Of a stretch of DNA of 45,810 bases, positions 1-6,899 are shown piece by piece. Every line of letters starts with the position of its first letter. Within the stretch, counting starts at the first letter, position 1. Source of the stretch: Dehalococcoidales bacterium (GTDB lineage Bacteria > Chloroflexota > Dehalococcoidia > Dehalococcoidales > UBA2162); NCBI GenBank assembly GCA_016932435.1, contig JAFGCW010000050.1, positions 1 to 45,810 on the forward strand, read 5' to 3'. The notes under the pieces were generated by a model. That model was given only the letters and a program-made list of their open reading frames with translations. It was not told the DNA's origin and did no database searches. Position numbers and translations under genes: made by a program.

Positions 1-677
1 GTGGTGGTGCCAACATCAATAGCCAAACCATAATTTCGGTCTGTCGTATCACCTCCATCTATTAGCAATATCCGTCTTGTGTTGTTATGACGGGCAACAG
101 TTACGGTAACACGCCATTTATGACGGCGTAACTTATCCGCCAGATTTTGCAGGCATGCTAACGATATCTCAAAAGAAGAAAACCTGGTTTTTTTATGCAG
201 TTCTCGTGTAACGCGGTCAATATCGGCAATATTATCATCGAGGGTTGGTTCATCGAGTTCCAAATATACCTTGCTTACCAGAGGTTCTAAAAGTGTGGTC
301 GAATTAATGGATTTTTTGTTAAGCGAAATACTCTCCGGTTCGCTGTATGTAAGTGGCATTCCCTCTGTTAGTATCTCTATTTCATCCGAACGTGATTTTG
401 AAGGGACTACTACCTCCATATCCTCTTCAACCTTTGTTTGACAGGCTAAAACATAACCGTTTTCTATCTCTTCCTTGGAGAAAAACCCAATAGCATTCTT
501 GTCTACTCGGACTTTACCACTGATAACCTGAAGCCGACACTCACCGCAGAGGCCATCTCCTCCACAGAGACTATTTAAATAAATACCTCCTTTTATGGCT
601 GCATCAATCAGGGTGGTTCCTTCGGCTACTTCAACAACTTTTTCTTCCGGTAGAAATTTCACTTTATAAGTAGTCAT
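1..677 (-). CDS. RACo-like corrinoid activation protein, N-terminal part (partial)
   Basis: The gene starts at an ATG at 675-677 and runs off the left edge, leaving about 225 codons. The N-terminus is a 2Fe-2S ferredoxin domain: residues around 37-48 carry C-x5-C-x2-C (LCGGDGLCGEC) and a fourth Cys follows in VLACQTK. A linker of about 90 residues follows, and the fragment ends at LAIDVGTT, the phosphate-binding start of an ASKHA (actin-like ATPase) domain. This order is the known layout of reductive activators of corrinoid proteins (RACo, DUF4445 type), cytoplasmic enzymes that use ATP to reduce Co(II)-corrinoid to Co(I) for methyl transfer. The missing C-terminal part should hold the rest of the ATPase domain. 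It lies 45 bases after the ABM-domain gene and probably shares its Fur-controlled promoter. The partner corrinoid protein or methyltransferase is not in view. Confidence 0.82.
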   Translation of the reverse strand, partial: MTTYKVKFLPEEKVVEVAEGTTLIDAAIKGGIYLNSLCGGDGLCGECRLQVISGKVRVDKNAIGFFSKEEIENGYVLACQTKVEEDMEVVVPSKSRSDEIEILTEGMPLTYSEPESISLNKKSINSTTLLEPLVSKVYLELDEPTLDDNIADIDRVTRELHKKTRFSSFEISLACLQNLADKLRRHKWRVTVTVARHNNTRRILLIDGGDTTDRNYGLAIDVGTT

Positions 678-722
678 GTAATTTCCCCTTAGCTTATATC
701 TCATTATCTCATCAGCAAGAGG

Positions 723-1067
723 TTAGATTTGGGAAATCAATGATGAGAAGTATTCATCCATTTCGAAACCACCAAGGCCGTTACCAGGAGCGGTATATAC
801 CGAAACTGACGGTTCATCGTCTGTGCACACCGATACCAGCTGGAGAAGCTCATGCCTTTCCTGACAATTCTGCCAGGCTTTCCATCCTTCAAACCGAGTC
901 CATGTCCCAATAGTAATATAGGTTAGCGGATCATCCGTTTCGACTAGCGTCTCTCCGGATATATAACTCAGATTTCGCATACAACTCACTCGAAGGTCTT
1001 TAAGCAATCCTTCCAACCTGGTCTCTTCTCCCGGCTTACAGTGTCGCTCTATAACTACCTTAACCAT
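723..1067 (-). CDS. Antibiotic biosynthesis monooxygenase (ABM) domain protein
   Basis: A 114-residue protein with the single ferredoxin-like alpha/beta domain of the ABM/Dabb group: strand MVKVVIERHC, helix around 14-30, strands near 35-55, and the W56...W62..W65 helix. ABM proteins include quinol and polyketide oxygenases and the IsdG-type haem-degrading enzymes. The iron-controlled promoter makes an IsdG-like role tempting. W56 and W65 sit as in IsdG and H72 follows, but the conserved Asn near residue 7 is Glu7 and the Trp-His spacing is shorter, so haem cleavage is not supported by the residues. A GAGGGG ribosome site precedes the ATG. It is the first gene of a two-gene unit with the corrinoid activator. 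The family call is good; the substrate is unknown. Confidence 0.7.
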   Translation of the reverse strand: MVKVVIERHCKPGEETRLEGLLKDLRVSCMRNLSYISGETLVETDDPLTYITIGTWTRFEGWKAWQNCQERHELLQLVSVCTDDEPSVSVYTAPGNGLGGFEMDEYFSSLISQI

Positions 1068-1181
1068 TTCTCAGCCCCTCTACATTCATTCAGGAATTGC
1101 AGCTTTTGCAGTAACTTCTATTAATACTCATATTATTTGTCAGATAGCTTCTATAATTAGATTGATATCATTCGGTGAAAA

Positions 1182-1200
1182 GAGAATGAGAATCATTATC
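1182..1200 (-). promoter_or_regulatory. Fur box
   Basis: The plus-strand sequence gagaatgagaatcattatc matches the classical 19-base Fur consensus (GATAATGATAATCATTATC) at 17 of 19 positions. It lies directly downstream of the -10 element of the minus-strand promoter at 1207-1235, covering the predicted start of transcription. Iron-loaded repressor bound there would block the promoter. No fur gene is in the window. Confidence 0.82.
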
Positions 1201-1206
1201 GTTTTC

Positions 1207-1235
1207 ATTATATGCACTGTTTATCTTTTTGTCAA
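1207..1235 (-). promoter_or_regulatory. Consensus sigma70 promoter for the ABM/RACo-like unit
   Basis: Minus strand TTGACA (1235-1230), 17-base spacer, TATAAT (1212-1207): a perfect consensus in both hexamers and spacing. Transcription would start near 1200, inside the Fur box, about 130 bases before the ABM-domain start codon. Such a strong promoter normally needs a repressor, which fits the overlapping Fur site. Confidence 0.88.
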
Positions 1236-1282
1236 TGTGTAATTTCTATATGTGGAGTATGTGCTTGGTCGTGTTAGTTGTA

Positions 1283-2224
1283 TTAGCTGAATATAATTTT
1301 TTCCGGATTAATATCAGGCATTTTCGAGTTAGTTAAATCCTGAAGAATTCCCTTATCAGGTACAGACGAATAAATGCCGTCCGTGCAGAAGGTTTTCACT
1401 GCTGATGACTGGAATCTCCGGATAGGTAAAGGCGTTGACGCTGTACACCGGCTGATACTATCCGTTACGCTTTCACGGTATATATTGCCGATTACAAAAC
1501 AGCAGGCGTAGAGATCACCGTTCGGTGCAATCGATATAGTTCTTAAGTCGTCGAGTCTGTCCGTATACGGCGCTTCGCCGCATTTTTGATTCAGGTCAAC
1601 AGGTTTTTTGACATAATATTCTGAGAGATTCAGTGCTGCATTCCCGGAAGGGAAAATATCGTTCCCTTGATTTATCGGAATATGCAGGTCCGTAAAACCG
1701 TTCAGTATTTCCCTTGTCCTGGTATTATAGGTGTTGTCCGCCTGCTCGTTAACCAGCCAGGCTGGCTGCAGCTTGATCTCGATGCTGCTGTCAGCGGCTG
1801 ACCGGGCAAATGAAAAGACAGGCTCAAGAGGAATATTCTCCTGGTGAAAGGCGTCAACGGAGAGTAATATCTGAGTAATTCCGGCTTTCTCAAGCGATGA
1901 TACCACTTCCGCGATGCGTGATTCGTCCCTGCTGAAATAACCGTTCGTAATTATCTCCCGGAGGAGAATACCGCACTCTGTCGCTTCAGACATGATGCCA
2001 CAGACATCATCCGAGTACAACAGCGGTTCGCCGCCGAAGCACATCACCGAATGGACCGGATACAAGGCAGCCACCTTTTTCAGCAATCCTTTTATCTGCT
2101 GGTATTCAATGTGGGACTTATCGCCGCTGTTTATCTTGTCGCCGACCGAACAATGCCTGCATCGTCCGGTGCAGTTATACGTCATTCCGAACTCGACCCG
2201 GTTTATGTTCATATAGGGATTCAC
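1283..2224 (-). CDS. Radical SAM protein with SPASM-like C-terminus
   Basis: A 313-residue radical S-adenosylmethionine protein. The 4Fe-4S motif is C18-x3-C22-x2-C25, followed by FGGEP near residue 63, which contacts SAM. The C-terminal third has extra cysteines (CGEAPYTDR, then YACC, then a Cys after SISR) resembling a reduced SPASM/Twitch auxiliary-cluster region. The start used is GTG at 2224, preceded by AAAGGA at about 11 bases; ATG at 2212 is the alternative. Such proteins modify peptides or small molecules, but no precursor peptide gene is visible. It lies 40 bases after the GNAT gene on the same strand, so the two are probably cotranscribed and may act on one substrate. The substrate cannot be told from sequence. 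Confidence 0.78.
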   Translation of the reverse strand: MNPYMNINRVEFGMTYNCTGRCRHCSVGDKINSGDKSHIEYQQIKGLLKKVAALYPVHSVMCFGGEPLLYSDDVCGIMSEATECGILLREIITNGYFSRDESRIAEVVSSLEKAGITQILLSVDAFHQENIPLEPVFSFARSAADSSIEIKLQPAWLVNEQADNTYNTRTREILNGFTDLHIPINQGNDIFPSGNAALNLSEYYVKKPVDLNQKCGEAPYTDRLDDLRTISIAPNGDLYACCFVIGNIYRESVTDSISRCTASTPLPIRRFQSSAVKTFCTDGIYSSVPDKGILQDLTNSKMPDINPEKIIFS

Positions 2225-2264
2225 GGGTTGGATCTTCCTTTCATTCAGCGATAATGATTACCCT

Positions 2265-3032
2265 TTATCGTCCGGTTTTTATATCTTCTATATACGCTGC
2301 CCAGAAAGGCTTTTCTATCGGTAATTCTTCGAAACCGATGTTCCAATACATCCTGACGGCGATCGGGTTTACCGCCCAGAGATATAGATAGTTTTCAGAT
2401 ATCCCATGATGATAATTAACGAGGTATTTTACCAACTTCGTACCGCTATGATATCCCCTGTATTTCTTGTGGGTCAGGACATCATCAACACGGGAATACC
2501 CTTCCATTACGTTCACGGAAGCAATAGCGATACATTTACCGGACTGATACAAACCAAGCAGATGAAAATTCTCTCTGCGAACCTGGTATTTCAGGACATT
2601 GATTGTCCAGTCACCTTCATTTTCACTGTGGATCAGGTCAATAATATCCTTTGACATATCATCGATCCTCCTGATGTCCGCCACCGGGACCGGCGACGGT
2701 ACGCGGTCAACCGGATAATGGAAGAAGGTACTGTTGAAAATCTCTACCCTGAAACCTTCTTCTTCGAGGAATGGGCTCAGTATCTCAAGCTCATTATCAA
2801 CGAAAGAGTGAAAAATCCGGGGCGCAATATTGATAGTATTATAGAATCTTTTTATCTCCCGGACCGCTTCCAGGGGATTATCATGAATGTTCAGGATCTG
2901 AGCATGATTGCTGTCATGAGATCGCGGGTTATCGGGATTATAGTAGATATAACCGAAGTCCGTGGTCTTTTTACCGGTAAATGCTTCGTAATAGGTAGTC
3001 TCTCTCTGAAACATTTGCTCTATGTCGAACAT
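2265..3032 (-). CDS. GNAT family N-acetyltransferase
   Basis: About 255 residues. The C-terminal 110 residues form a GNAT fold: a beta strand with IAIASVNV, then RVDDVLTHKKYRGYHSGTKL, where RGYHSG is the pyrophosphate-binding loop for acetyl-CoA, then YLWAVNPIAVRMYWNIGFEEL, the typical final strand-helix. The N-terminal half is less conserved and may be a degenerate second GNAT domain. The frame is open five codons further up (ATG at 3045-3047), but a GGAG at 3039-3042 lies six bases before the ATG at 3030-3032, so I place the start there. It is upstream of the radical SAM gene and divergent from the metallo-hydrolase. The acceptor substrate is unknown. Confidence 0.75.
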   Translation of the reverse strand: MFDIEQMFQRETTYYEAFTGKKTTDFGYIYYNPDNPRSHDSNHAQILNIHDNPLEAVREIKRFYNTINIAPRIFHSFVDNELEILSPFLEEEGFRVEIFNSTFFHYPVDRVPSPVPVADIRRIDDMSKDIIDLIHSENEGDWTINVLKYQVRRENFHLLGLYQSGKCIAIASVNVMEGYSRVDDVLTHKKYRGYHSGTKLVKYLVNYHHGISENYLYLWAVNPIAVRMYWNIGFEELPIEKPFWAAYIEDIKTGR

Positions 3033-3062
3033 ACGTAACTCCATCATTACCCAGTTCGAATC

Positions 3063-3104
3063 AGTATAGCATAATTGTGTACAATTGTTCCGTACTCTTA
3101 TAAT
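3063..3104. promoter_or_regulatory. Divergent promoter region for GNAT and MBL genes
   Basis: On the minus strand, TGCTATACT (hexamer at 3063-3068) is an extended -10, placing a start near 3056, just ahead of the GNAT ribosome site. On the plus strand, TATAAT at 3099-3104 has a weak TTGTGT 18 bases upstream and would serve the MBL gene. The -35 elements are poor on both strands. Confidence 0.4.
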
Positions 3105-3190
3105 ACAGTGGTAGCGTTGATTTCGATCGGTGAAGCCATATCGTTCGAAATCGCGGGTGCTGTTCCTGGTAATTATTGAAGGGGAGATCT

Positions 3191-4084
3191 ATGAACGAAA
3201 AAAAACACAGTCCGGATAAGTATGATATGCGCTTAACACTCCTCGGAACCGGAGGGCCCACACCGGTGATGGAGAGGTTCGGTCCGAGTATCCTGGTCGA
3301 AGCAGGCGAAGAAAAACTGCTCATAGATGCCGGTCGCGGTGCCATCCAGCGGCTTATGCAGCTTAAGCAACCTGTCAGGGAAGTGCGGTCGATTTTCCTG
3401 ACCCACCTGCATTCGGACCACATCGTTGGGCTTCCCGACCTGTGGCTGACCGGCTGGTTGAACGGCAGGCCGGAAACTCCCCTGAGAGTCTGGGGGCCGC
3501 GCGGAACCAGGGATATGATGAAATACCTCGACCTGGCATTCAACTATGATATACGTATCCGGTCGTTCGATGACCGCCTTCCACCGGAAGGTGCTGTCAT
3601 CCTGGCGGAAGACATCGAGGAAGGAATTATCTATGATGAAAACGGAGTCAGCGTAACGGCGTTCGAGGTGGATCACGCACCGATTAAGCCTGCCTTCGGT
3701 TATCGTATCGATTATATCGGCAGGTCTGCCGTAATCTGCGGCGATACGCGTTTTTCAGAACACCTTATCTCGTACGCTACGGGTACGGACGTTCTTATTC
3801 ATGAAGTTATCGCTCCCGATCTGATGCGGGGACGCAGTGGCGGAAATTCGGAAGCGATGGAGAGAGTCATCGAGCATCATACGATTCCTGAAAAAGCCGG
3901 AGAGGTGTTCGCACGTGCCAATCCCCGGCTTGCGGTATATTCTCACATAATACCGGTCACCGCTACCGCTGACGATATCATACCACCGACACGAAAAACC
4001 TATTCTGGTCCGCTGGAAACAGGCGAAGACCTGATGGTTATCAATATCGGAGAGGATGTGACGGTTCAGCGGTTTAGTGAATAA
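3191..4084 (+). CDS. MBL-fold metallo-hydrolase, RNase Z/arylsulfatase-like
   Basis: A 297-residue metallo-beta-lactamase fold protein. The metal motif is H72-L-H74-S-D76-H77, after the strand LLIDAG; later metal-ligand candidates are the Asp in ICGDTRFSE and the His in VYSHIIP. The opening LLGTGGPTP and the lack of a signal peptide place it near the RNase Z / cytoplasmic arylsulfatase / PqsE-like cluster rather than beta-lactamases. The start is the ATG at 3191 because AAGGGGAG lies four bases before it; a TTG at 3176 is in frame but has no site. It is a single gene, convergent with CbiA with a 25-base gap. It could be a tRNA 3' endonuclease or a small-molecule ester hydrolase; I favour the latter because the RNase Z exosite is not evident. 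Confidence 0.75.
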   Translation: MNEKKHSPDKYDMRLTLLGTGGPTPVMERFGPSILVEAGEEKLLIDAGRGAIQRLMQLKQPVREVRSIFLTHLHSDHIVGLPDLWLTGWLNGRPETPLRVWGPRGTRDMMKYLDLAFNYDIRIRSFDDRLPPEGAVILAEDIEEGIIYDENGVSVTAFEVDHAPIKPAFGYRIDYIGRSAVICGDTRFSEHLISYATGTDVLIHEVIAPDLMRGRSGGNSEAMERVIEHHTIPEKAGEVFARANPRLAVYSHIIPVTATADDIIPPTRKTYSGPLETGEDLMVINIGEDVTVQRFSE

Positions 4085-4109
4085 CGGGCTGAACAACTAA
4101 TAACGTATT

Positions 4110-5483
4110 TCACAGTTTGTCATTAAACCGCCGGCAGCTTTCCACGAAGTTCGGAGCAAGCTGCGGATCGCTTCCGAAATGGATATGAATGTAGGAAGCT
4201 AACAGGTTATTTATTTTGAACCCTTCTTTAAAGCTATTTTTTTCTTCGATACTCCAGGCATTTGCTTTTTCTTCTCCGGCAGTCAGCGTCGACCAGTGAA
4301 ATTCATGTCCTCTTATTACAGTCCCCTTTTTTACCAGGGGATTATCCTCCAGGGCGGTGACGGTACGATATCCAAGACTCAATCTAGGGCTCTTTATCTG
4401 CGCCTTGATGGGAAGTATACCTGCCATACGAAACTCTTTATTCTCGAAATCCTCTATCGTCTCACCGAGGTACATGTATCCTCCGCACTCAGCGTAAATC
4501 GGCATCCCGGCATCGAATGCTTTCGCGATTTCGGTCTTTAGACCGGTATTGCTTGCCAGCTCAGCCGCATAAAGCTCGGGAAAACCTCCGCCGAGGTAGA
4601 GACCGGATATACCTTCTGGCAGAGAGATATCATTCATCGGACTGAACGGCACTATCTCTGCACCCCAGGCTTCCAGCAGGTCCAGGCTGTCCTGGTAGTA
4701 GAAACTGAATGCCCTGTCCCTGGCAACTCCCAGGCGGATAAACGGTTTCACCGGTGATTCAGGATATAGCCTTCGTACCGGTTCCGATGAACCTGCCGTT
4801 TCTGCAAGCTCGATTATCTGGGGGATATCCAGTGTCTCGCTACATTGTGTAATCAAAGTATCGAGAAATTCCTGTTGAATGGGATCTTCCGCTGTTGGAA
4901 TAAGACCGAGATGCCTTTCCGGTAATACCAGGTCGTCACGGCGGGGAAGGAATCCCACCACCGGAACGCCGGTGTAATGTTCGATAGCATCACGGCAGAT
5001 TTCCAGGTGACCCGTGCTTCCTATTCCGTTCAATATTACTCCGGCTAGTTTTAGATCAGGATCAAAATCATGGTAGCCTTTCACGATGGCGGCGATGCTT
5101 CTGGCCGCTTTTCCGCTGTCAACCACAAGTATTACGGGTGCTTCAAGTAATTTCGCCAGTTCTGAAGTGCTGCCCTCATCAGCAGTGGCATACCGCCCGT
5201 CATAAAGTCCCATCACCCCTTCGACCACGGCGATATCTTTTCCCTGCATTGCACGCCGGTATAACTCGAGGACTGATTCTTTACCAAGCATCCAGGTATC
5301 GAGATTACGCGAGTGTTCTCCCGTAACAATAGTATGGTAACCGGGATCGATATAATCAGGTCCGGACTTGAACGGCTGTACTTTCAATCCCTGACGTGCC
5401 AGCGTTCCCATCAGTCCTGTCGCGATGGTTGTTTTGCCCACACCGCTGGTTGTCCCTGCAATAATTACTGCTTTATTCGACAC
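4110..5483 (-). CDS. cbiA: Cobyrinate a,c-diamide synthase
   Basis: A 457-residue protein, normal for the family. It uses ATP and glutamine to amidate the a and c carboxylates of cobyrinate during cobalamin synthesis or remodelling. The N-terminal half is a dethiobiotin-synthetase-like ATPase with P-loop G10TTSGVGKTT19 and FKSGPDYIDP. The C-terminal half is a class I glutaminase with GGGFPELYA and the nucleophile in YAECGGYMYL, and a late His in FHWS. The start is GTG at 5483, with AAGGA about five bases upstream. It follows the CoA-transferase gene by 17 bases, so it is probably translated from the same message. No other corrin genes lie nearby, but the corrinoid activator at the left edge shows that corrinoids matter to this organism. 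Confidence 0.93.
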   Translation of the reverse strand: MSNKAVIIAGTTSGVGKTTIATGLMGTLARQGLKVQPFKSGPDYIDPGYHTIVTGEHSRNLDTWMLGKESVLELYRRAMQGKDIAVVEGVMGLYDGRYATADEGSTSELAKLLEAPVILVVDSGKAARSIAAIVKGYHDFDPDLKLAGVILNGIGSTGHLEICRDAIEHYTGVPVVGFLPRRDDLVLPERHLGLIPTAEDPIQQEFLDTLITQCSETLDIPQIIELAETAGSSEPVRRLYPESPVKPFIRLGVARDRAFSFYYQDSLDLLEAWGAEIVPFSPMNDISLPEGISGLYLGGGFPELYAAELASNTGLKTEIAKAFDAGMPIYAECGGYMYLGETIEDFENKEFRMAGILPIKAQIKSPRLSLGYRTVTALEDNPLVKKGTVIRGHEFHWSTLTAGEEKANAWSIEEKNSFKEGFKINNLLASYIHIHFGSDPQLAPNFVESCRRFNDKL

Positions 5484-5500
5484 ATCATTCCTTGCAGATG

Positions 5501-6718
5501 TCAGACTGCTTCCTGTTCTTTGAGTTTTCCGATATCTTCCCAGGAATAGCCGAGTTCAAGTAATATTTCCTCGGTATGCTGACCGAGTTGAGGTGCCGGG
5601 AGTCTCAGACCTGGCGGTGTCTCACTGAAATTCCAGGGAAAGCCGACCGTTTTTATCTTCCCGTATGTCGGGTGTTCGTAGTCTATAATATATTCATTCT
5701 CTGTTACCTGGGGATCCGAAAGCAGGTCAGGCAGCGTCTGTACCCGCGTGGATATTAGCTTATGTTCTTTTAGTATATCGAGCCATTCATCCTGGGTCCT
5801 GGTTGCGAATATCGTATCAAGTTTCTTTATCAGGTCCTGGGAGTTTTTTTCCTGGCTTCTTACCTTGATATCACGAAACCTTGGGTCGTTTTCAAGTTCT
5901 TCGATACCGAGTGCCTTGCAGAATGCGGACCAGTACCTGTCGGCGGCCAGCATTGCCAGCGCAATCCATTTATCATCGCTGCACCTGTAGTAATTCCACA
6001 GAGGATTTCCCATATTTGTCCGGTTACGCCTCGGCATCACCATACCTGAATGAGCCATGCTGTTTACCGGCAGTCTTTCCAGTCCGGCAACCATACTTCC
6101 AAGGAGTGATGTATCTACCATCTGGCCTTTACCTGTCCTTTCCCGGGAAAACAAAGCTGCCAGGATTGCCTGTACCAGCATGATTCCGGCAGTGGTATCC
6201 GCGAATCCGGAGATAAATATTGCAGGTGGATCATCCGGTCCACCCGTCTGATATGCCATCCCTGAACGGGCAATAGCGGCAAAATCCATTGCCTGGTCTT
6301 CACTGTCGGCGCCTTTCAATCCCCAGGGGCTGGCATAGGCGTAAATAATTTTTTCATTGTAGTTCTTTACTGTCTCGTAATCGACGCCAAGTTGCCCGGC
6401 AACGTTTTTCCTCCAGTTATTTAACATAACATCGGCGGTTTCCACCAGTTTATAAAAGATTTCTCTGCCACTCTCTTTTTTCAGGTCGACCGTCATACCG
6501 CGTTTATTACGGTTCCAGGCTTCGAAGTGACTACCTCCTGTTTGAATGCGGCTTGCCGCACCGGCCAGTATTTCGATTCCACGTCCCAATTCACCCGTAA
6601 CAGGAGGTTCTACCTTGATTACATCGGCTCCGAGATCACCCAGCAGCGCTCCGGAAGTAGGTCCCAGCTGGACAACACCGCAATCGATTACCCTTATTCC
6701 ATCCAAAGGTCCGGACAT
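5501..6718 (-). CDS. CaiB/BaiF family (class III) CoA-transferase
   Basis: A 405-residue class III acyl-CoA transferase, which moves CoA between carboxylic acids through an aspartyl-CoA thioester. Features are the opening PLDGIRVIDCG, LGADVIKVEPP, the CoA-contacting RNKRGMTVDLKK, the probable catalytic Asp in QAMDFAAIARSG, the TGKGQMVDTSLL segment, and the closing APQLGQHTEEILLELGYS. Length is typical. A clear promoter lies at 6755-6783. CbiA follows by 17 bases. The acyl substrate is not predictable, but a second paralogue at 11599 and an acyl-CoA dehydrogenase nearby suggest organic-acid activation by CoA exchange. Confidence 0.88.
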   Translation of the reverse strand: MSGPLDGIRVIDCGVVQLGPTSGALLGDLGADVIKVEPPVTGELGRGIEILAGAASRIQTGGSHFEAWNRNKRGMTVDLKKESGREIFYKLVETADVMLNNWRKNVAGQLGVDYETVKNYNEKIIYAYASPWGLKGADSEDQAMDFAAIARSGMAYQTGGPDDPPAIFISGFADTTAGIMLVQAILAALFSRERTGKGQMVDTSLLGSMVAGLERLPVNSMAHSGMVMPRRNRTNMGNPLWNYYRCSDDKWIALAMLAADRYWSAFCKALGIEELENDPRFRDIKVRSQEKNSQDLIKKLDTIFATRTQDEWLDILKEHKLISTRVQTLPDLLSDPQVTENEYIIDYEHPTYGKIKTVGFPWNFSETPPGLRLPAPQLGQHTEEILLELGYSWEDIGKLKEQEAV

Positions 6719-6754
6719 AATACACCTCCGCCATTAACTTAATTTTGGTTATTG

Positions 6755-6783
6755 AGTGTAGTGTAGTGGAAAATGAATGTCAA
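6755..6783 (-). promoter_or_regulatory. Promoter of the CoA-transferase/cbiA unit
   Basis: Minus strand TTGACA (6783-6778), 17-base spacer, TACACT (6760-6755). The bases TACACTCAATAA across and after the -10 recur in the promoter of the 2-oxoacid oxidoreductase operon (17349-17378), suggesting a common regulator or a shared sigma preference. Confidence 0.7.
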
Positions 6784-6899
6784 TGACAAACAGATTGCTT
6801 GAAAGTATTGGCTCGCACGTAATTACAGGTATGTAATATCCCGATTTATTCGTTACTGAAAATTTGACTACCAGCACGCGTGATGTTATATTTGGCTAC

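Noticed and set aside
723..1067. Annotation of the ABM-domain protein as an IsdG-type haem oxygenase
   Set aside because: The Fur box is suggestive, but the essential Asn is Glu7 and the Trp-His spacing is off.
2406..3038. Two plus-strand open frames opposite the GNAT gene
   Set aside because: They mirror a recognisable acetyltransferase and show no domain or ribosome site.
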